36,661 bases of DNA, taken from positions 485,363 through 522,023 of the forward strand of contig NW_013657677.1 in the NCBI RefSeq assembly GCF_000142905.1. Direction: 5' to 3'. Source of the DNA: Thecamonas trahens ATCC 50062 (Eukaryota > Apusozoa > Apusomonadida > Apusomonadidae). Position 1 is the first letter of the stretch. Each line of letters starts with the position of its first letter. The notes under the pieces were generated by a model. The model was not told the origin of the DNA. It searched no databases and saw only the letters and a list, made by a program, of their open reading frames with translations. Shown one piece after another: positions 27,901 through 36,557 of the stretch. Both the position numbers and the translations under genes were made by a program.

Positions 27901-28734
27901 CTACGCATACCGCCCTGCTGCCATTGCCTTGAGCTTGCGCGCCTGCTTTGCCAGCGCCGCCTTCACCTGCGCGGCCCGCGCCTCCCCGCGCACATGGATC
28001 GGCGGCAGCTTGACCTTAATCAGCTGGATGGGAGAAATACCGGCCTCGGCGCCAAAGTGGTTAAACGACTGTCGGTGCCGCTTGATGTTGGTTGCCTTGG
28101 CCGTCCCGTACGGGCACGCAGGGCACATGTACAAAGAGTGCGCCGGGTTGACCTGGCGCAGCACACTGTACTGCTGCCGTACCTGGATTTGCAGCGACTC
28201 GGGGAGATTGTGCAGCAGTGCCTCAATCTCGTCCATTCGCTCGCATGCCTCGTCCACCGTCATGGCCCCGATGGCTTCGGACGCCACCCGGCCCGAGGGA
28301 CGTGGTCGCGTCGACTTGCTTGACGAGCTCCTGCCTCTGCTGCCTTGAGTTTGCGGTACCTCGCGGCCGCAAGCCTGGTGGGGCGAGGCTTTCGCTGCTC
28401 CGCTCGCACCCAACGCCGCGGCGTTGGCCGCCGACGCTCTATCAACAATGGCCTGGATTCGCGGCGAGAGCGGCGGCCGGGAAAATCGCTCCACAACTCG
28501 TCGCATGAGCATCGTCCCGTCCGGCAGCGTCTGTGCCGTCGAAATGACCGCCGGCAGGCATCGCTTGGTGACACGCTGGTGCGGTTTTTTGCCACTGGCG
28601 CGCTGCCCGCGCCCGGCCCGCCCGCTGCTCGCGCCCTCGTCGTCGTTGTTGGCATCGCCGTCCTCGGCCCGCGCAAGCAGCGCCGCAAGCCGGGCCATGG
28701 CCGATGTACCAAGGGCAGCCTCGAGATCTGCCAT
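27901..28734 (-). CDS. Single C2H2-type zinc-finger protein of unknown function
   Basis: The product is 277 aa from the chosen ATG (MADLEAALGTSAMARLAALL). The only recognisable motif is one zinc finger, C-X2-C-X12-H-X5-H, at Cys204, Cys207, His220 and His226 (MCPACPYGT...RHRQSFNH). Spacing and surroundings resemble U1-like or matrin-type fingers that bind RNA or protein. A basic C-terminal tail (RAAQVKAALAKQARKLKAM) and a basic Ser-rich middle suggest a nuclear protein. The frame is open upstream to 29259. An alternative ATG at 29001 would add 89 residues, including a plausible basic segment (RSRLKGRKEKVYNNVVSQ), so the start is uncertain. It converges with RPC6, with 51 bases between stops. 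Confidence 0.6.
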   Translation of the reverse strand: MADLEAALGTSAMARLAALLARAEDGDANNDDEGASSGRAGRGQRASGKKPHQRVTKRCLPAVISTAQTLPDGTMLMRRVVERFSRPPLSPRIQAIVDRASAANAAALGASGAAKASPHQACGREVPQTQGSRGRSSSSKSTRPRPSGRVASEAIGAMTVDEACERMDEIEALLHNLPESLQIQVRQQYSVLRQVNPAHSLYMCPACPYGTAKATNIKRHRQSFNHFGAEAGISPIQLIKVKLPPIHVRGEARAAQVKAALAKQARKLKAMAAGRYA

Positions 28735-29416
28735 GGGATGAGAGTCGCAGGGCGGTGGAGGGTGAGGGGCAGCCAGTCTGAAGCTGCTCCCGTCGAGCCT
28801 TTTCTGCCGCTTGCTCCCGCCTCGCAGCGACTGTTCATGGCTGTCACCTCCGACTGTGCGGATGGCCACCACCTTGGGTCGGCTCACAAACGCCACCACG
28901 TCCGAGCCTGGCGGAAGCGCCTGGTCCTGGCTCACCACATTATTGTACACCTTCTCCTTGCGTCCCTTGAGGCGCGACCTCTGCCCCGCAGCTCTCGGCA
29001 TACCCGCAAGCAGCGGCTCCGTCTTCCCAGACTTTGTCGCCCACTCGGACGTGCCCGACACCAAGCTCACGGATTTTCCTACTCCAGCTCGAGCGAGCAC
29101 GATTACGCTGGCCTCCAGAGACGGTCCCGGTGCAGCGGGTGTGCAGATGTGCCTCTCTATGTCTGACTCGCTGAGAACGAGTCCAACAGCGAGAGTAGGT
29201 GGAGAGTGCCCAAGTGTGGAGCTGGGAGCAGGATCACTCCCTTGCCTCAATAAAGGCAACGTGGTGGTAAGCCAGCCAAGCCAACTCGCTCTGCTCGCTC
29301 AGCCGACCATCCGTTTGTTGGTTGGCGGGCAATCGGAATTTCCAGCAGGTGACGACGAGTTCGGGCGAAGGGCTCTTGCTTTTACTATTTGGGCAACACC
29401 CCTTTCTTGACCAGCC
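28735..29416. other. Divergent region with possible N-terminal extension of the zinc-finger gene
   Basis: These 682 bases lie between the chosen zinc-finger start and the calmodulin-like start. On the minus strand the zinc-finger frame stays open, and the part 28735-29001 has protein-like content (GSDVVAFVSRPKVVAI). The part 29002-29416 shows nothing convincing and probably holds both promoters. I saw no tRNA-like fold, although I could not run a covariance search. Confidence 0.4.
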
Positions 29417-30190
29417 ATGGTAGGTGACCTGGGGGGGGGAGGAGGGGGAGGAGGGGGAGCAAGCAGGGGAGGGGGACGATGGGAAGGACCATGCGAGTGG
29501 GCTGGGAGAGAGCATGCGTCGGAAAATAAGGGGGAGGGGGGAGAGGGGCTCCAGCTGCACCGGTTGGGGCCACCCTGTGGACCATGCCCAGGTGTGTGGC
29601 GTGAGGCTGTTGCTTTGGCTTCGCATGCGTTTTTTTCGGCGGTTTCAGGTGAATCCGCTCCCTGCGTGCGTGCTCGCAGGTGGGAACTTATTGAATGCGG
29701 ATGTGTGGATGTGTGTGTGGATGTGTGTGTGTGTGTGTGTTCGGGTTTACAGGCATCGTCGTCGTCTGTTACTGAGCGTGAGGTCCGCGAGGCCTTTGAT
29801 GTGTGGTGCCGGCAGAACTCCAAGCTGCCCGGCAAGGACCTCATCAATGTCCTTCGCTGTGTCGGCTTCAACCCGACTGAAGACGAGGTCGACGAGATCT
29901 ACGAGAACATGAACGTCAACGAGGAGATGTACCTCGAGTTTGCGCAGGTCATGTCGGCGACTCGGCTCTGCCAAAAGACGGTGGAGAACCCAGAGGAGCT
30001 TGTCGAGGCCTTCCGCATCTTTGACAAGCACGGGACTGGGTGCATTGCTGCCAAGGAGCTGTCACGGATCATGACCACTCTTGGCGACAACCTCTCTGCC
30101 AAGGAAGCCGAGGCCATGCTCGCCGAGTCGCGCATCGACTCGGAGGGCAACGTCAACTACATGGACTTTACCCGCAAGATGATGATGTAG
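29417..30190 (+). CDS. Calmodulin-like / essential-light-chain-like protein (spliced: 29417-29419, 29753-30190)
   Basis: Splicing joins the lone start codon to exon 2 and gives 146 aa beginning MASSSSVTEREVREAFDVW. It has the two-lobed calmodulin plan. N-lobe: EVREAFDVWCRQNSKLPGKD and GFNPTEDEVDEIYENMN. C-lobe: LVEAFRIFDKHGTGCIAAKE, then IMTTLGDNLSAKEAEAMLAE and DSEGNVNYMDFTRKMM. The first two loops lack most calcium ligands; only the third (DKHGTGCIAAKE) and fourth (DSEGNVNYMDF) are partly canonical. It is therefore more like a myosin or dynein light chain than true calmodulin. Unspliced, the frame would add a poly-Gly and Cys-Val repeat leader, which is not credible. It converges with the RhoGEF gene (52 bases). 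Confidence 0.82.
   Translation: MVGDLGGGGGGGGGASRGGGRWEGPCEWAGREHASENKGEGGEGLQLHRLGPPCGPCPGVWREAVALASHAFFSAVSGESAPCVRARRWELIECGCVDVCVDVCVCVCSGLQASSSSVTEREVREAFDVWCRQNSKLPGKDLINVLRCVGFNPTEDEVDEIYENMNVNEEMYLEFAQVMSATRLCQKTVENPEELVEAFRIFDKHGTGCIAAKELSRIMTTLGDNLSAKEAEAMLAESRIDSEGNVNYMDFTRKMMM
29420..29752 (+). other. Intron directly after the start codon of the calmodulin-like gene
   Basis: This 333-base intron begins GTAGGT immediately after ATG and ends TTTACAG. Near its 5' end it has G-runs (nine G at 29431-29439 and several five-G runs after it). Near its 3' end it has a GT dinucleotide run (about 29702-29740). Its length is a multiple of three and it contains no in-frame stop. Confidence 0.78.
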
Positions 30191-30242
30191 AGAGAGCTGG
30201 AGATTGATAAACGCTGTGCCGCACGCGCCCAGTCCCAGTTCA

Positions 30243-32986
30243 CTACTCGTCACTGCCATCGGCGACGGCGCTGCGATGGCGTGCGGCGCCGATGGCAAAG
30301 GTAAAGGCGAGGCTCCAGATTCGGGCGTCGCTGGCCGAGGCAGCGATGCACCACAGCGTCCGGGATCCAACCCACTCGGGCTCGTCGGTGGCGGCAGCGA
30401 CAGAGGCGACGGCGTCGAGAGTCGCCGGTGGAGCGGCCAGCGAACGGTACTTGGTGGAGAGGCCGGGCGCTGTCAGAACCTCGAGCGCGTACGATGCTGA
30501 AGCCCATGCTCCCGGGTCGGCGCCGAGATCTTCGAGGCGGGCGGCGAGCCGCGGCGGGTCTAGTACCGGCGGAATGGAGCCGGGAACGATGCGGGTCGGC
30601 GAGGCCTGCTTCCACGCTGCGGGCACACGGCCTTTGCCCCACAGCACCCGGAAGGTAGTAAAGTCGATGCGGAAGGTCCGCCACTCGGGCCGGCCGGCGC
30701 CAGCGCGGGTGTGCTTGATGAGACGAACGCCCGATGCGGCGGCGGCCAGCGCACGCTCGAGCTCGGTCGCCGGCATCGCCCGCAGCTCGCGGTCGAGGAC
30801 GCAGGTGGCGGCGCCAATGGGAAGAACTGAGACAGACTCGCCCTCAAAGACCGAGGCCTCGGTCCCGCCGAGCACCTCGCCGCCATCGCTCTTCCCGGCA
30901 CTGTCCGAATCGCCAGACAACGCGCCGATGGCAACGTCCTCCATCTCCGACTCGGAACCGCCGTCGTCCTCGGCACGGGCGGCGACGTAGAGGTCGAGGT
31001 ACGATGGCTCGGCGTCCGACTCGTCCTCGCCCGAGCGCCGGCAGGGCGAGGCAAGCCGAATGAGCCTGTTGTGGGCGTCGGTCTTGTTGGCGTTGCGAAG
31101 GAGGCGGGTTGGATCTGTGGCGGCGAGCTTCCGCCGGCGCTCGGCCTGGTGGCGAAGGACGTCGGGAGCCGGCGGCGCATCGCCAGGTGCCAGCAAGCCG
31201 TCCATGATGCGCGCATACTGGACATCCGAGTGAACAAGTGAGTTGTCAAGGAGGTGCAGGCAGCGCCGGAGGTAGGTGTCGACAAGGGAGTGCTCGGTCC
31301 GGCGGGCCTCTGCAGCAGCGGCGGCAACGACGGCCTCGGCGGTGAGGTTGCGCGCCAGGTCGGCATTTGCCGCCATCACTCCGCTGGTGCTGCGGGCCGA
31401 AAAGGTGAGCGAGCGGCTGCGGTGGGTGGCACCCGGTCCATTCGAGTCTACGTTGAACGAGAGGCGGCGGGTCTTGCGGCGGCCACTTTCGCCGGCGGCT
31501 CCGCTGCTGTTTCGGGTCGCTATGGGAGCGACCGCGTCGGGCGAGGCCGACCGCGTCCGCGAGCCGCGGAGCGACGATGGAACGGCGAGGCTCGGCGGCG
31601 GACTCACGACGTCTGCATCCCACGGCTCAAAGAACACGTCGTCGTAGCCCGACTCTGAGTCGGTCTCGGCCACCCGCGACGAAGCCAGCGACTGGCGGCC
31701 AGCGAGCTCGGTGGCGTGGACGTGGACGCCGTGGTCGGCCAGCGCGCCGGCGAGGCCTGCCAATGTCCGCACGTCGCCGTCGGCGGATGAGGCGTCGTCG
31801 CGGCCGAGCAGCGCGGGGCGGCGGCCCGCCGGCGTGGGCTTGATGGTGATGGTAAAAGAGTCACCCAGAGTGTCGGAGAGAACCCGCAGTGCATTGGCAG
31901 CGGTGGTCGAGCATGCGAGCGAGACTTGGTCGAGGGCGACCGCGCGCTTGAGTGTGTACGACTCCTTGGCAAGGCGGCGGAGGCTGCGCGAGCGCTTGGC
32001 GAGGACGAACAGGTCATTGAAGGCAAAGAGAGTGAGATGGAGTGGACGTGTGGTCGCGCCGTCGGGCTGGTAGCTGCAGTTGAGCTGGGCCACAAACCTG
32101 CGAGTCGGCGTCGAGAGCTGTAGCGCGTGGCCGAGGGCAGCCTGGATGGAGACCATGCGGAAGCGGTTTTCCGAGTCACGCTTCTTCTCGTTGACGTCGC
32201 GGACAACAGAGTCCATGGCGTCGGCGGCGTCGGCAACGAGTGTGGCGTCGGGCGAGTCTGCAGGGATGGCCTTGAGGAGCTGGTTGAAGAGGATCGGGTA
32301 CTTGCACAGGCGCTGCATGGGCTTGACCAGGTAGTCTGACAGATCTAGGCCGCGGAGTAGCTCACGGCGCTGGGCAAGGAACTTGGCCACCCGTGGCTGG
32401 GCTCTGATCTCGTGGAGAGTGCGGAGCGAGCGCAGATGGTGCTCCATGTAGTGTGCGTAGAGGCGGAGGAACGGGACCATGGAGAGGACGGCCGAGGCGA
32501 CAGCCCGCGGGTGTGGGCAAACGACGATGCGGTCATGCGGCGGAGAACCTCCTCGTTGGCGGCGACAAGCTGCGGGAGGTTGAGAAAGACACGGGCGACG
32601 ACCGAGGCGTCGACAAAGGCGCCGCGGAGAAGCGGCTCGCGGAACTCATCGATGACCATGCGCATGTCGGCCACATACTTGCTCTCCGACTCGATGATCT
32701 CGTCCACCACATGCTTGCACGTCGCAGCGAGCTTGATCTCGCCCGGGCGAGCCTCGAGCGCCTTTGCCACCAGCGCCGCTCCGTCACTCCGGATGTACTC
32801 GTTTCGCGCCACCGAGAGCCGTCGGGCCGAGCCCGAGTCGAGCCTCAGCGCCGAGACCGTCCGCGGCGGGGCGGCTGCCCCCCTGCTCCCGGAGCTCCAC
32901 CCTCGCTGTCCATGGCGGCTCTGAGTGTGCGCCCGTATGTACGCCACACTCCGCCCTGGTGTGCGGGGGCTTTGCGGTGTGCTCAT
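30243..32986 (-). CDS. Rho guanine nucleotide exchange factor (DH-PH, plus C-terminal PH), with one frame break
   Basis: The product is about 914 aa if one missing base is allowed for. After an Arg/Ser/Pro leader, the DH domain runs from about residue 88 (CKHVVDEIIESESKYVADM, VFLNLPQLVAANEEVLRRM) to about 275 (SDYLVKPMQRLCKYPILFNQLLKAI, the strongest DH signature). A PH domain follows (LTLFAFNDLFVLAKRS). A Ser/Glu-rich linker leads to a second PH-like domain at the C-terminus (GVRLIKHTRAG, WRTFRIDFTTFRVLWG, TLWCIAASASDARIWSLAFTF). DH domains activate Rho/Rac/Cdc42 GTPases. The frame switches inside the DH domain at GGG (sense strand; plus-strand 32504-32506): upstream in one frame, downstream in the -1 frame. 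The start at 32986 (MSTPQSPRT) is one of several; 33073 is also possible. Confidence 0.85.
32504..32506 (-). other. Probable frame break (-1) in the RhoGEF gene at GGG
   Basis: On the sense strand the DH domain reads NEEVLRRMTASSFAHTR up to a CGCGGG motif and then fails. The -1 frame continues with AVASAVLSMVPFLRLYAHYM, the expected next DH helix. One more G would join them. No GT-AG intron of suitable length spans the site. Confidence 0.65.
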
Positions 32987-33322
32987 CAGCAGAGGCGAGA
33001 GGTGGATAGGAGGGCGGGGTGAGGCAGGGGGAGGGGAGAGACCGGGCGACCAACCGACCGACTCGCTCACCACGGCGCGATGAGCCCAGCCGACTCTGAT
33101 GCGACCAGCGGCTTGAACAGCGTGCCCTGTACAGAGCTACATGTGGGACCTTTTGAGTTCAGGCCATGGGCCGAGTACAAGCCCGATGAGTCCGATCCAT
33201 GTCTCATCAGCTCGACTCTGGCCTGAGCTGTGTCTCCTCCTCTCCTTCGGCAGGGCACCACCACCGCAGCCACCACCGCAGCTACTTCTCTCTGCCTCTT
33301 CCACCGGCAACGGGTGACGGGC
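32987..33322. promoter_or_regulatory. Divergent spacer between the RhoGEF and TLDc genes
   Basis: These 336 bases hold the two head-to-head promoters. The plus side, before the TLDc start, is CACCACCGCAGCC-rich; the minus side is pyrimidine-rich in its sense. I found no coding or RNA signal. Confidence 0.45.
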
Positions 33323-34591
33323 ATGGGTGGAAACGGATCAAAGAAGGCTCCACCAGCGGCGGTGGTGGCTATGGAAAGGCTGGGCGAGGAGCGGACGGCC
33401 GCGGTGGTCGAGGTGTTCCGGGCCGCGGTCGGGAGGGAGGCAGCCAAGGCACAGATGGCAGTCCTGGCCAAGTCGAATGCCACAGTGGCTGGGCTGGTGG
33501 ATGCCATGATGGCGCTGCGGGGAATGCCGGAGGAAGTGGCTGCTCTGATCGTGGTAGGCCTCCCTCGCGAGGCCACGATCGACCTCTACGGCTGGCTCAT
33601 CGCTGCCGCTGCGCTCGTCTTGGACTCGCATCCGGAGACCGGCGCCAGCTTTGCGCTGCCGAGCCCGGTGCCTGCCGCGGTGGTGGTTGCGCTGGCGCGG
33701 CTGGATGAAGTGGCTGCAACCAGCGACGACGACGCGGCGGCAGCGGCGGAAATGGCGGCGGGATCGGGCTCGATCCGACGCGACGCCGTCGTGGCCCAGC
33801 TTGGGGCGTGGCTCCTCGATGAGGAGTGGTACAAGGTGCCTAGCGGGGTGGTGGATGGGGTGGAAGGCATCGGGCGTGACGTTCTCGGCGCGCGGGTCTC
33901 GGCGCTTCTGGTATGGATGCTGACGGGCCATCTCCCGGCCGCGCAGTGCCGCGAGTGGATTCCGCGGTACTCGAGCGCGCGTGACGGACGCTCGTGCTTC
34001 CACGTGGCGCGGACGATTGTGGCGGCCGGGCCAACGCTTGTCTTTGTCTGCACCCGGACTGGTGTGGTGATTGGCGGCTACGCGCCAAGCTCATGGCGTG
34101 CGCCGGGACCGTCATTCTATGGTACTGGCAACGCGTTTGTGTTTGCCTGCTCGCCTGCGGCGACGCAGCTCGAGGTGTGGCACGCCACCGGGCGCAACGA
34201 CCACTATCAGTACTTTAACCACGGGACGCAGACGCTGCCCAACGGGCTGGGGATGGGTGGGCAGCTCAAGTTCTTTGGCCTCTTTGTGGACGCCTCGTTT
34301 GAGACCGGCGAGTCGCGGACGTGTTCGACGTTTGGCTCGCCACAGCTGCACGGGGCCGACGCCGCGAGCGCGACGTTCGAGCTCGTCTCGCTCGACGTCT
34401 ACGCTGTTGACCGCAGCGCCATGGTAGCGGCGGCTGAGGCTGCGGCCGAAGCCGCGGCGGCTGGCGATGGCTCGGTGCTGGCTGGCAACAAGGATGTGCG
34501 GGCGCTGCTGGAAATGGCTGGCGTCCGAATGCACTCGGACGGCATACGCGAGCTAGACGAGGACGCCGATGCGGCGCGGGCGTCGGGGTGA
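33323..34591 (+). CDS. TLDc-domain protein with N-myristoylation signal (MEAK7/TLDC1-like)
   Basis: The product is 422 aa. It starts MGGNGSKK, a good N-myristoylation signal (Gly2, Ser6, basic after), which is why I chose this ATG over an in-frame one 31 codons upstream. The first 200 residues are helical. Residues about 213-370 form a TLDc domain: YSSARDGRSCFHVARTIV, TLVFVCTRTGVVIGGYAPSSW, SFYGTGNAFVFAC, HYQYFNHGTQTLPNGLGMGG, FGLFVDASFETGESRTCSTF. The length and the lipidation signal match MEAK7, a lysosome-associated mTOR regulator, better than OXR1 or NCOA7. Many TLDc proteins bind the V-ATPase. The C-terminus is Ala-rich. The stop lies 19 bases from the convergent WDR20-like stop. Confidence 0.88.
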   Translation: MGGNGSKKAPPAAVVAMERLGEERTAAVVEVFRAAVGREAAKAQMAVLAKSNATVAGLVDAMMALRGMPEEVAALIVVGLPREATIDLYGWLIAAAALVLDSHPETGASFALPSPVPAAVVVALARLDEVAATSDDDAAAAAEMAAGSGSIRRDAVVAQLGAWLLDEEWYKVPSGVVDGVEGIGRDVLGARVSALLVWMLTGHLPAAQCREWIPRYSSARDGRSCFHVARTIVAAGPTLVFVCTRTGVVIGGYAPSSWRAPGPSFYGTGNAFVFACSPAATQLEVWHATGRNDHYQYFNHGTQTLPNGLGMGGQLKFFGLFVDASFETGESRTCSTFGSPQLHGADAASATFELVSLDVYAVDRSAMVAAAEAAAEAAAAGDGSVLAGNKDVRALLEMAGVRMHSDGIRELDEDADAARASG

Positions 34592-34610
34592 GCCGCAGAG
34601 TTTCACTTGC

Positions 34611-36557
34611 TCACCACATGAGCGAGACCTTGGTCGGTGAGACAATCGAGTTTGAGAGCGTGTCGTCAGGCGAGTGGACAGGGGTAGGAAAGGCGGTGGC
34701 GTCGTGGTGTGCAGGCGGAGCGACGGCGGCGGCAACGGCGGACGGCGGACGGAGCCAAAGGCGGACCGTGCCCGAGTCGTCGGCGGTGACGACGTGATGG
34801 CTGGTGAGGGCGAGGCCAGTGAGCGGGGCGGCGGCGACGTCGTGAGAGAGCGTCGGCTCCAGGACAAGGAGGTCGTCCATGGGTGCGGCGGGCGTGAGCC
34901 AGTCCTGGGCAAACGGGCGGTTTCGGAGGCTGCCTGCGGCGTTCTCGACCACGGCGTCCATGTCTGCGGCCGGCAGGTCCCACATCATAAGCAAAGTATC
35001 TTGGCCGATGGAGAGGAGGCGGTAGGCGCCATCGAGCGGGGCCGAGTCAAAGGCGAGCGCCGACGGCCACGACTGGTGCCCCATGCAGCGGAGGACGGGA
35101 AGCCCTCCGCCGGCATGCGGCATGTAAAGAGTGATCATGTCGTCCTGCCCACCGGCGGCGAGAAGGACCGAGTCCGGTGACCAGGCGAGGCACTCGACCG
35201 AGCCAAAGTACGAAGCCCAGCCCGCGAGGCGCTTGCGGTTGCAAAAGTCGACGACGTGCAAGGCGCCCGAGGCAAGGCCGACAGCAATGTGGCAGCCGTC
35301 GGGCGCAAAGGCGAGGCTGGAGACGGCGATGCCCTCGTCGCCAAAGCGCCATTTGACGCAGGGCGTGCGCGACGACGAGCGCGCGTCAGCGACGCTCACG
35401 CCGCACCCGAGGTCCATGGGTGGACTCCAGCCACGGAACGAGGTCTCATGGCCGGAGAGTGTGTACTCATAGACCGCGCCCGAGGCATGCGCGGCGACAA
35501 AGTGGTCGGCCGGGCCAGCCTCTGAGCCCGAGCCTGGAACGACCGCGAGGGCGACAACAGCGGTGCCGTCGGCGGCAGCGAGCTTGTTGAGGAGTGTCGA
35601 CGACGGTGGCGAGAGCGAGTGAAGAACTAGGATCTCGCCTGTGGAAAACCCCAGAATGAGCGGGGCGGCGTCGGGCGGCTCGACCGAGGCCAGCACCGCA
35701 TGCGGCGGCGGCATGTCCGGCGCCGCCACCGGCCCGAGTGACTCGGGCTCGGTCGGTGTGGCCAGCGTCCGAGGAAGCGACGCAGGCAGTGCCGACGAAA
35801 GCCGGAGCTCCGAAGGCGCGGCACCGACACTGGACTCGCCGCCTACTACTGCGGCCGCCGGCATAGGTGTGATGACCGGCATGCTCACCAGCGCGGCGTG
35901 GCAGGTAGGCAAGGCGCGGAAGCGCAGCGTGTCGACGCAGCTGGCCACCAGTCGTGGCGCAGAGCCGTGCAGCAGTGCCGGCTCGCGCGCCTCGTGGTGG
36001 CCGGCGCCAATGAGTGGTTCCGAGTCGACCCGCTCGGCGGCGGTTGCGGGTTCGTCTGCGAGCGCAACGTCGTCGGGCGCAGCGGCGGCGGCGGCATCGC
36101 CACGCGGCGGCGACGGTGGGTGCAGAGCATCGCCAGCCCGATCGGCAGCGGTCAGAACGGAATCGGCCTCTGCGGCAGCGACTGTGGCTGCAGTATCGTC
36201 ACTGTTTGCCACAGCGTACACATACAGCGCGTAGCCGTGGTTGAAGACCAGGTTCATGGGCGGCGGCGGTGGCGGCAGGGGAAGACTACCGAGTGAGTGG
36301 GTGTGATGATGAGCGGCAAGGTTTGCTTGCGCGGCGCGAGTGTGAGCCGTATGCGGGGCAACAGAGCCACCGGCATCAGCTGGCGAGGACGATCGCGAGG
36401 AGAGCGAGAGAGAGCAGAGCGAGGGTCGTGGCCGCGGAATGACGGTCACCGCTGTACCTGCCTGGCGTGCCCGCAGCCGCCCTCTTGAGGTGTGGCGGAA
36501 CTCGGCGTCAAGCAGGTACCGCCCCTCGGGTGCCGCGAACCGCGGTCCTGTGTACAT
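34611..36557 (-). CDS. WDR20/CreC-like WD40 protein (deubiquitinase cofactor family)
   Basis: The product is 648 aa. The N-terminus PRFAAPEGRYLLDAEFRHTS resembles the EGxYxL opening of WDR20, so I take the first ATG (MYTGPRF). After a low-complexity stretch (about 40-100), family features resume: LVFNHGYALYVYAV, LILGFSTGEILVL, PCVKWRFGDEG, FAPDGCHIAVGLASGALHVV, SYFGSVECLAWSPDSVLLAA, GGQDDMITLY, GHQSWPSALAFDS, LLSIGQDTLLMMWDL and VVTADDSGTVRLW. WDR20 and fungal CreC bind USP12/USP46-type deubiquitinases and activate them. The low-complexity stretch between the N-terminal block and LVFNH could hide a small in-frame intron (plus-strand about 36260-36440), or simply be an insert. Sense-strand C-runs precede the start. 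Confidence 0.82.
   Translation of the reverse strand: MYTGPRFAAPEGRYLLDAEFRHTSRGRLRARQAGTAVTVIPRPRPSLCSLSLSSRSSSPADAGGSVAPHTAHTRAAQANLAAHHHTHSLGSLPLPPPPPPMNLVFNHGYALYVYAVANSDDTAATVAAAEADSVLTAADRAGDALHPPSPPRGDAAAAAAPDDVALADEPATAAERVDSEPLIGAGHHEAREPALLHGSAPRLVASCVDTLRFRALPTCHAALVSMPVITPMPAAAVVGGESSVGAAPSELRLSSALPASLPRTLATPTEPESLGPVAAPDMPPPHAVLASVEPPDAAPLILGFSTGEILVLHSLSPPSSTLLNKLAAADGTAVVALAVVPGSGSEAGPADHFVAAHASGAVYEYTLSGHETSFRGWSPPMDLGCGVSVADARSSSRTPCVKWRFGDEGIAVSSLAFAPDGCHIAVGLASGALHVVDFCNRKRLAGWASYFGSVECLAWSPDSVLLAAGGQDDMITLYMPHAGGGLPVLRCMGHQSWPSALAFDSAPLDGAYRLLSIGQDTLLMMWDLPAADMDAVVENAAGSLRNRPFAQDWLTPAAPMDDLLVLEPTLSHDVAAAPLTGLALTSHHVVTADDSGTVRLWLRPPSAVAAAVAPPAHHDATAFPTPVHSPDDTLSNSIVSPTKVSLMW

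Noticed and set aside
29417-29752. Unspliced N-terminal leader of the calmodulin-like protein
   Set aside because: It would add poly-Gly and Cys-Val repeat sequence; donor and acceptor sites fit an intron and the spliced start is normal.
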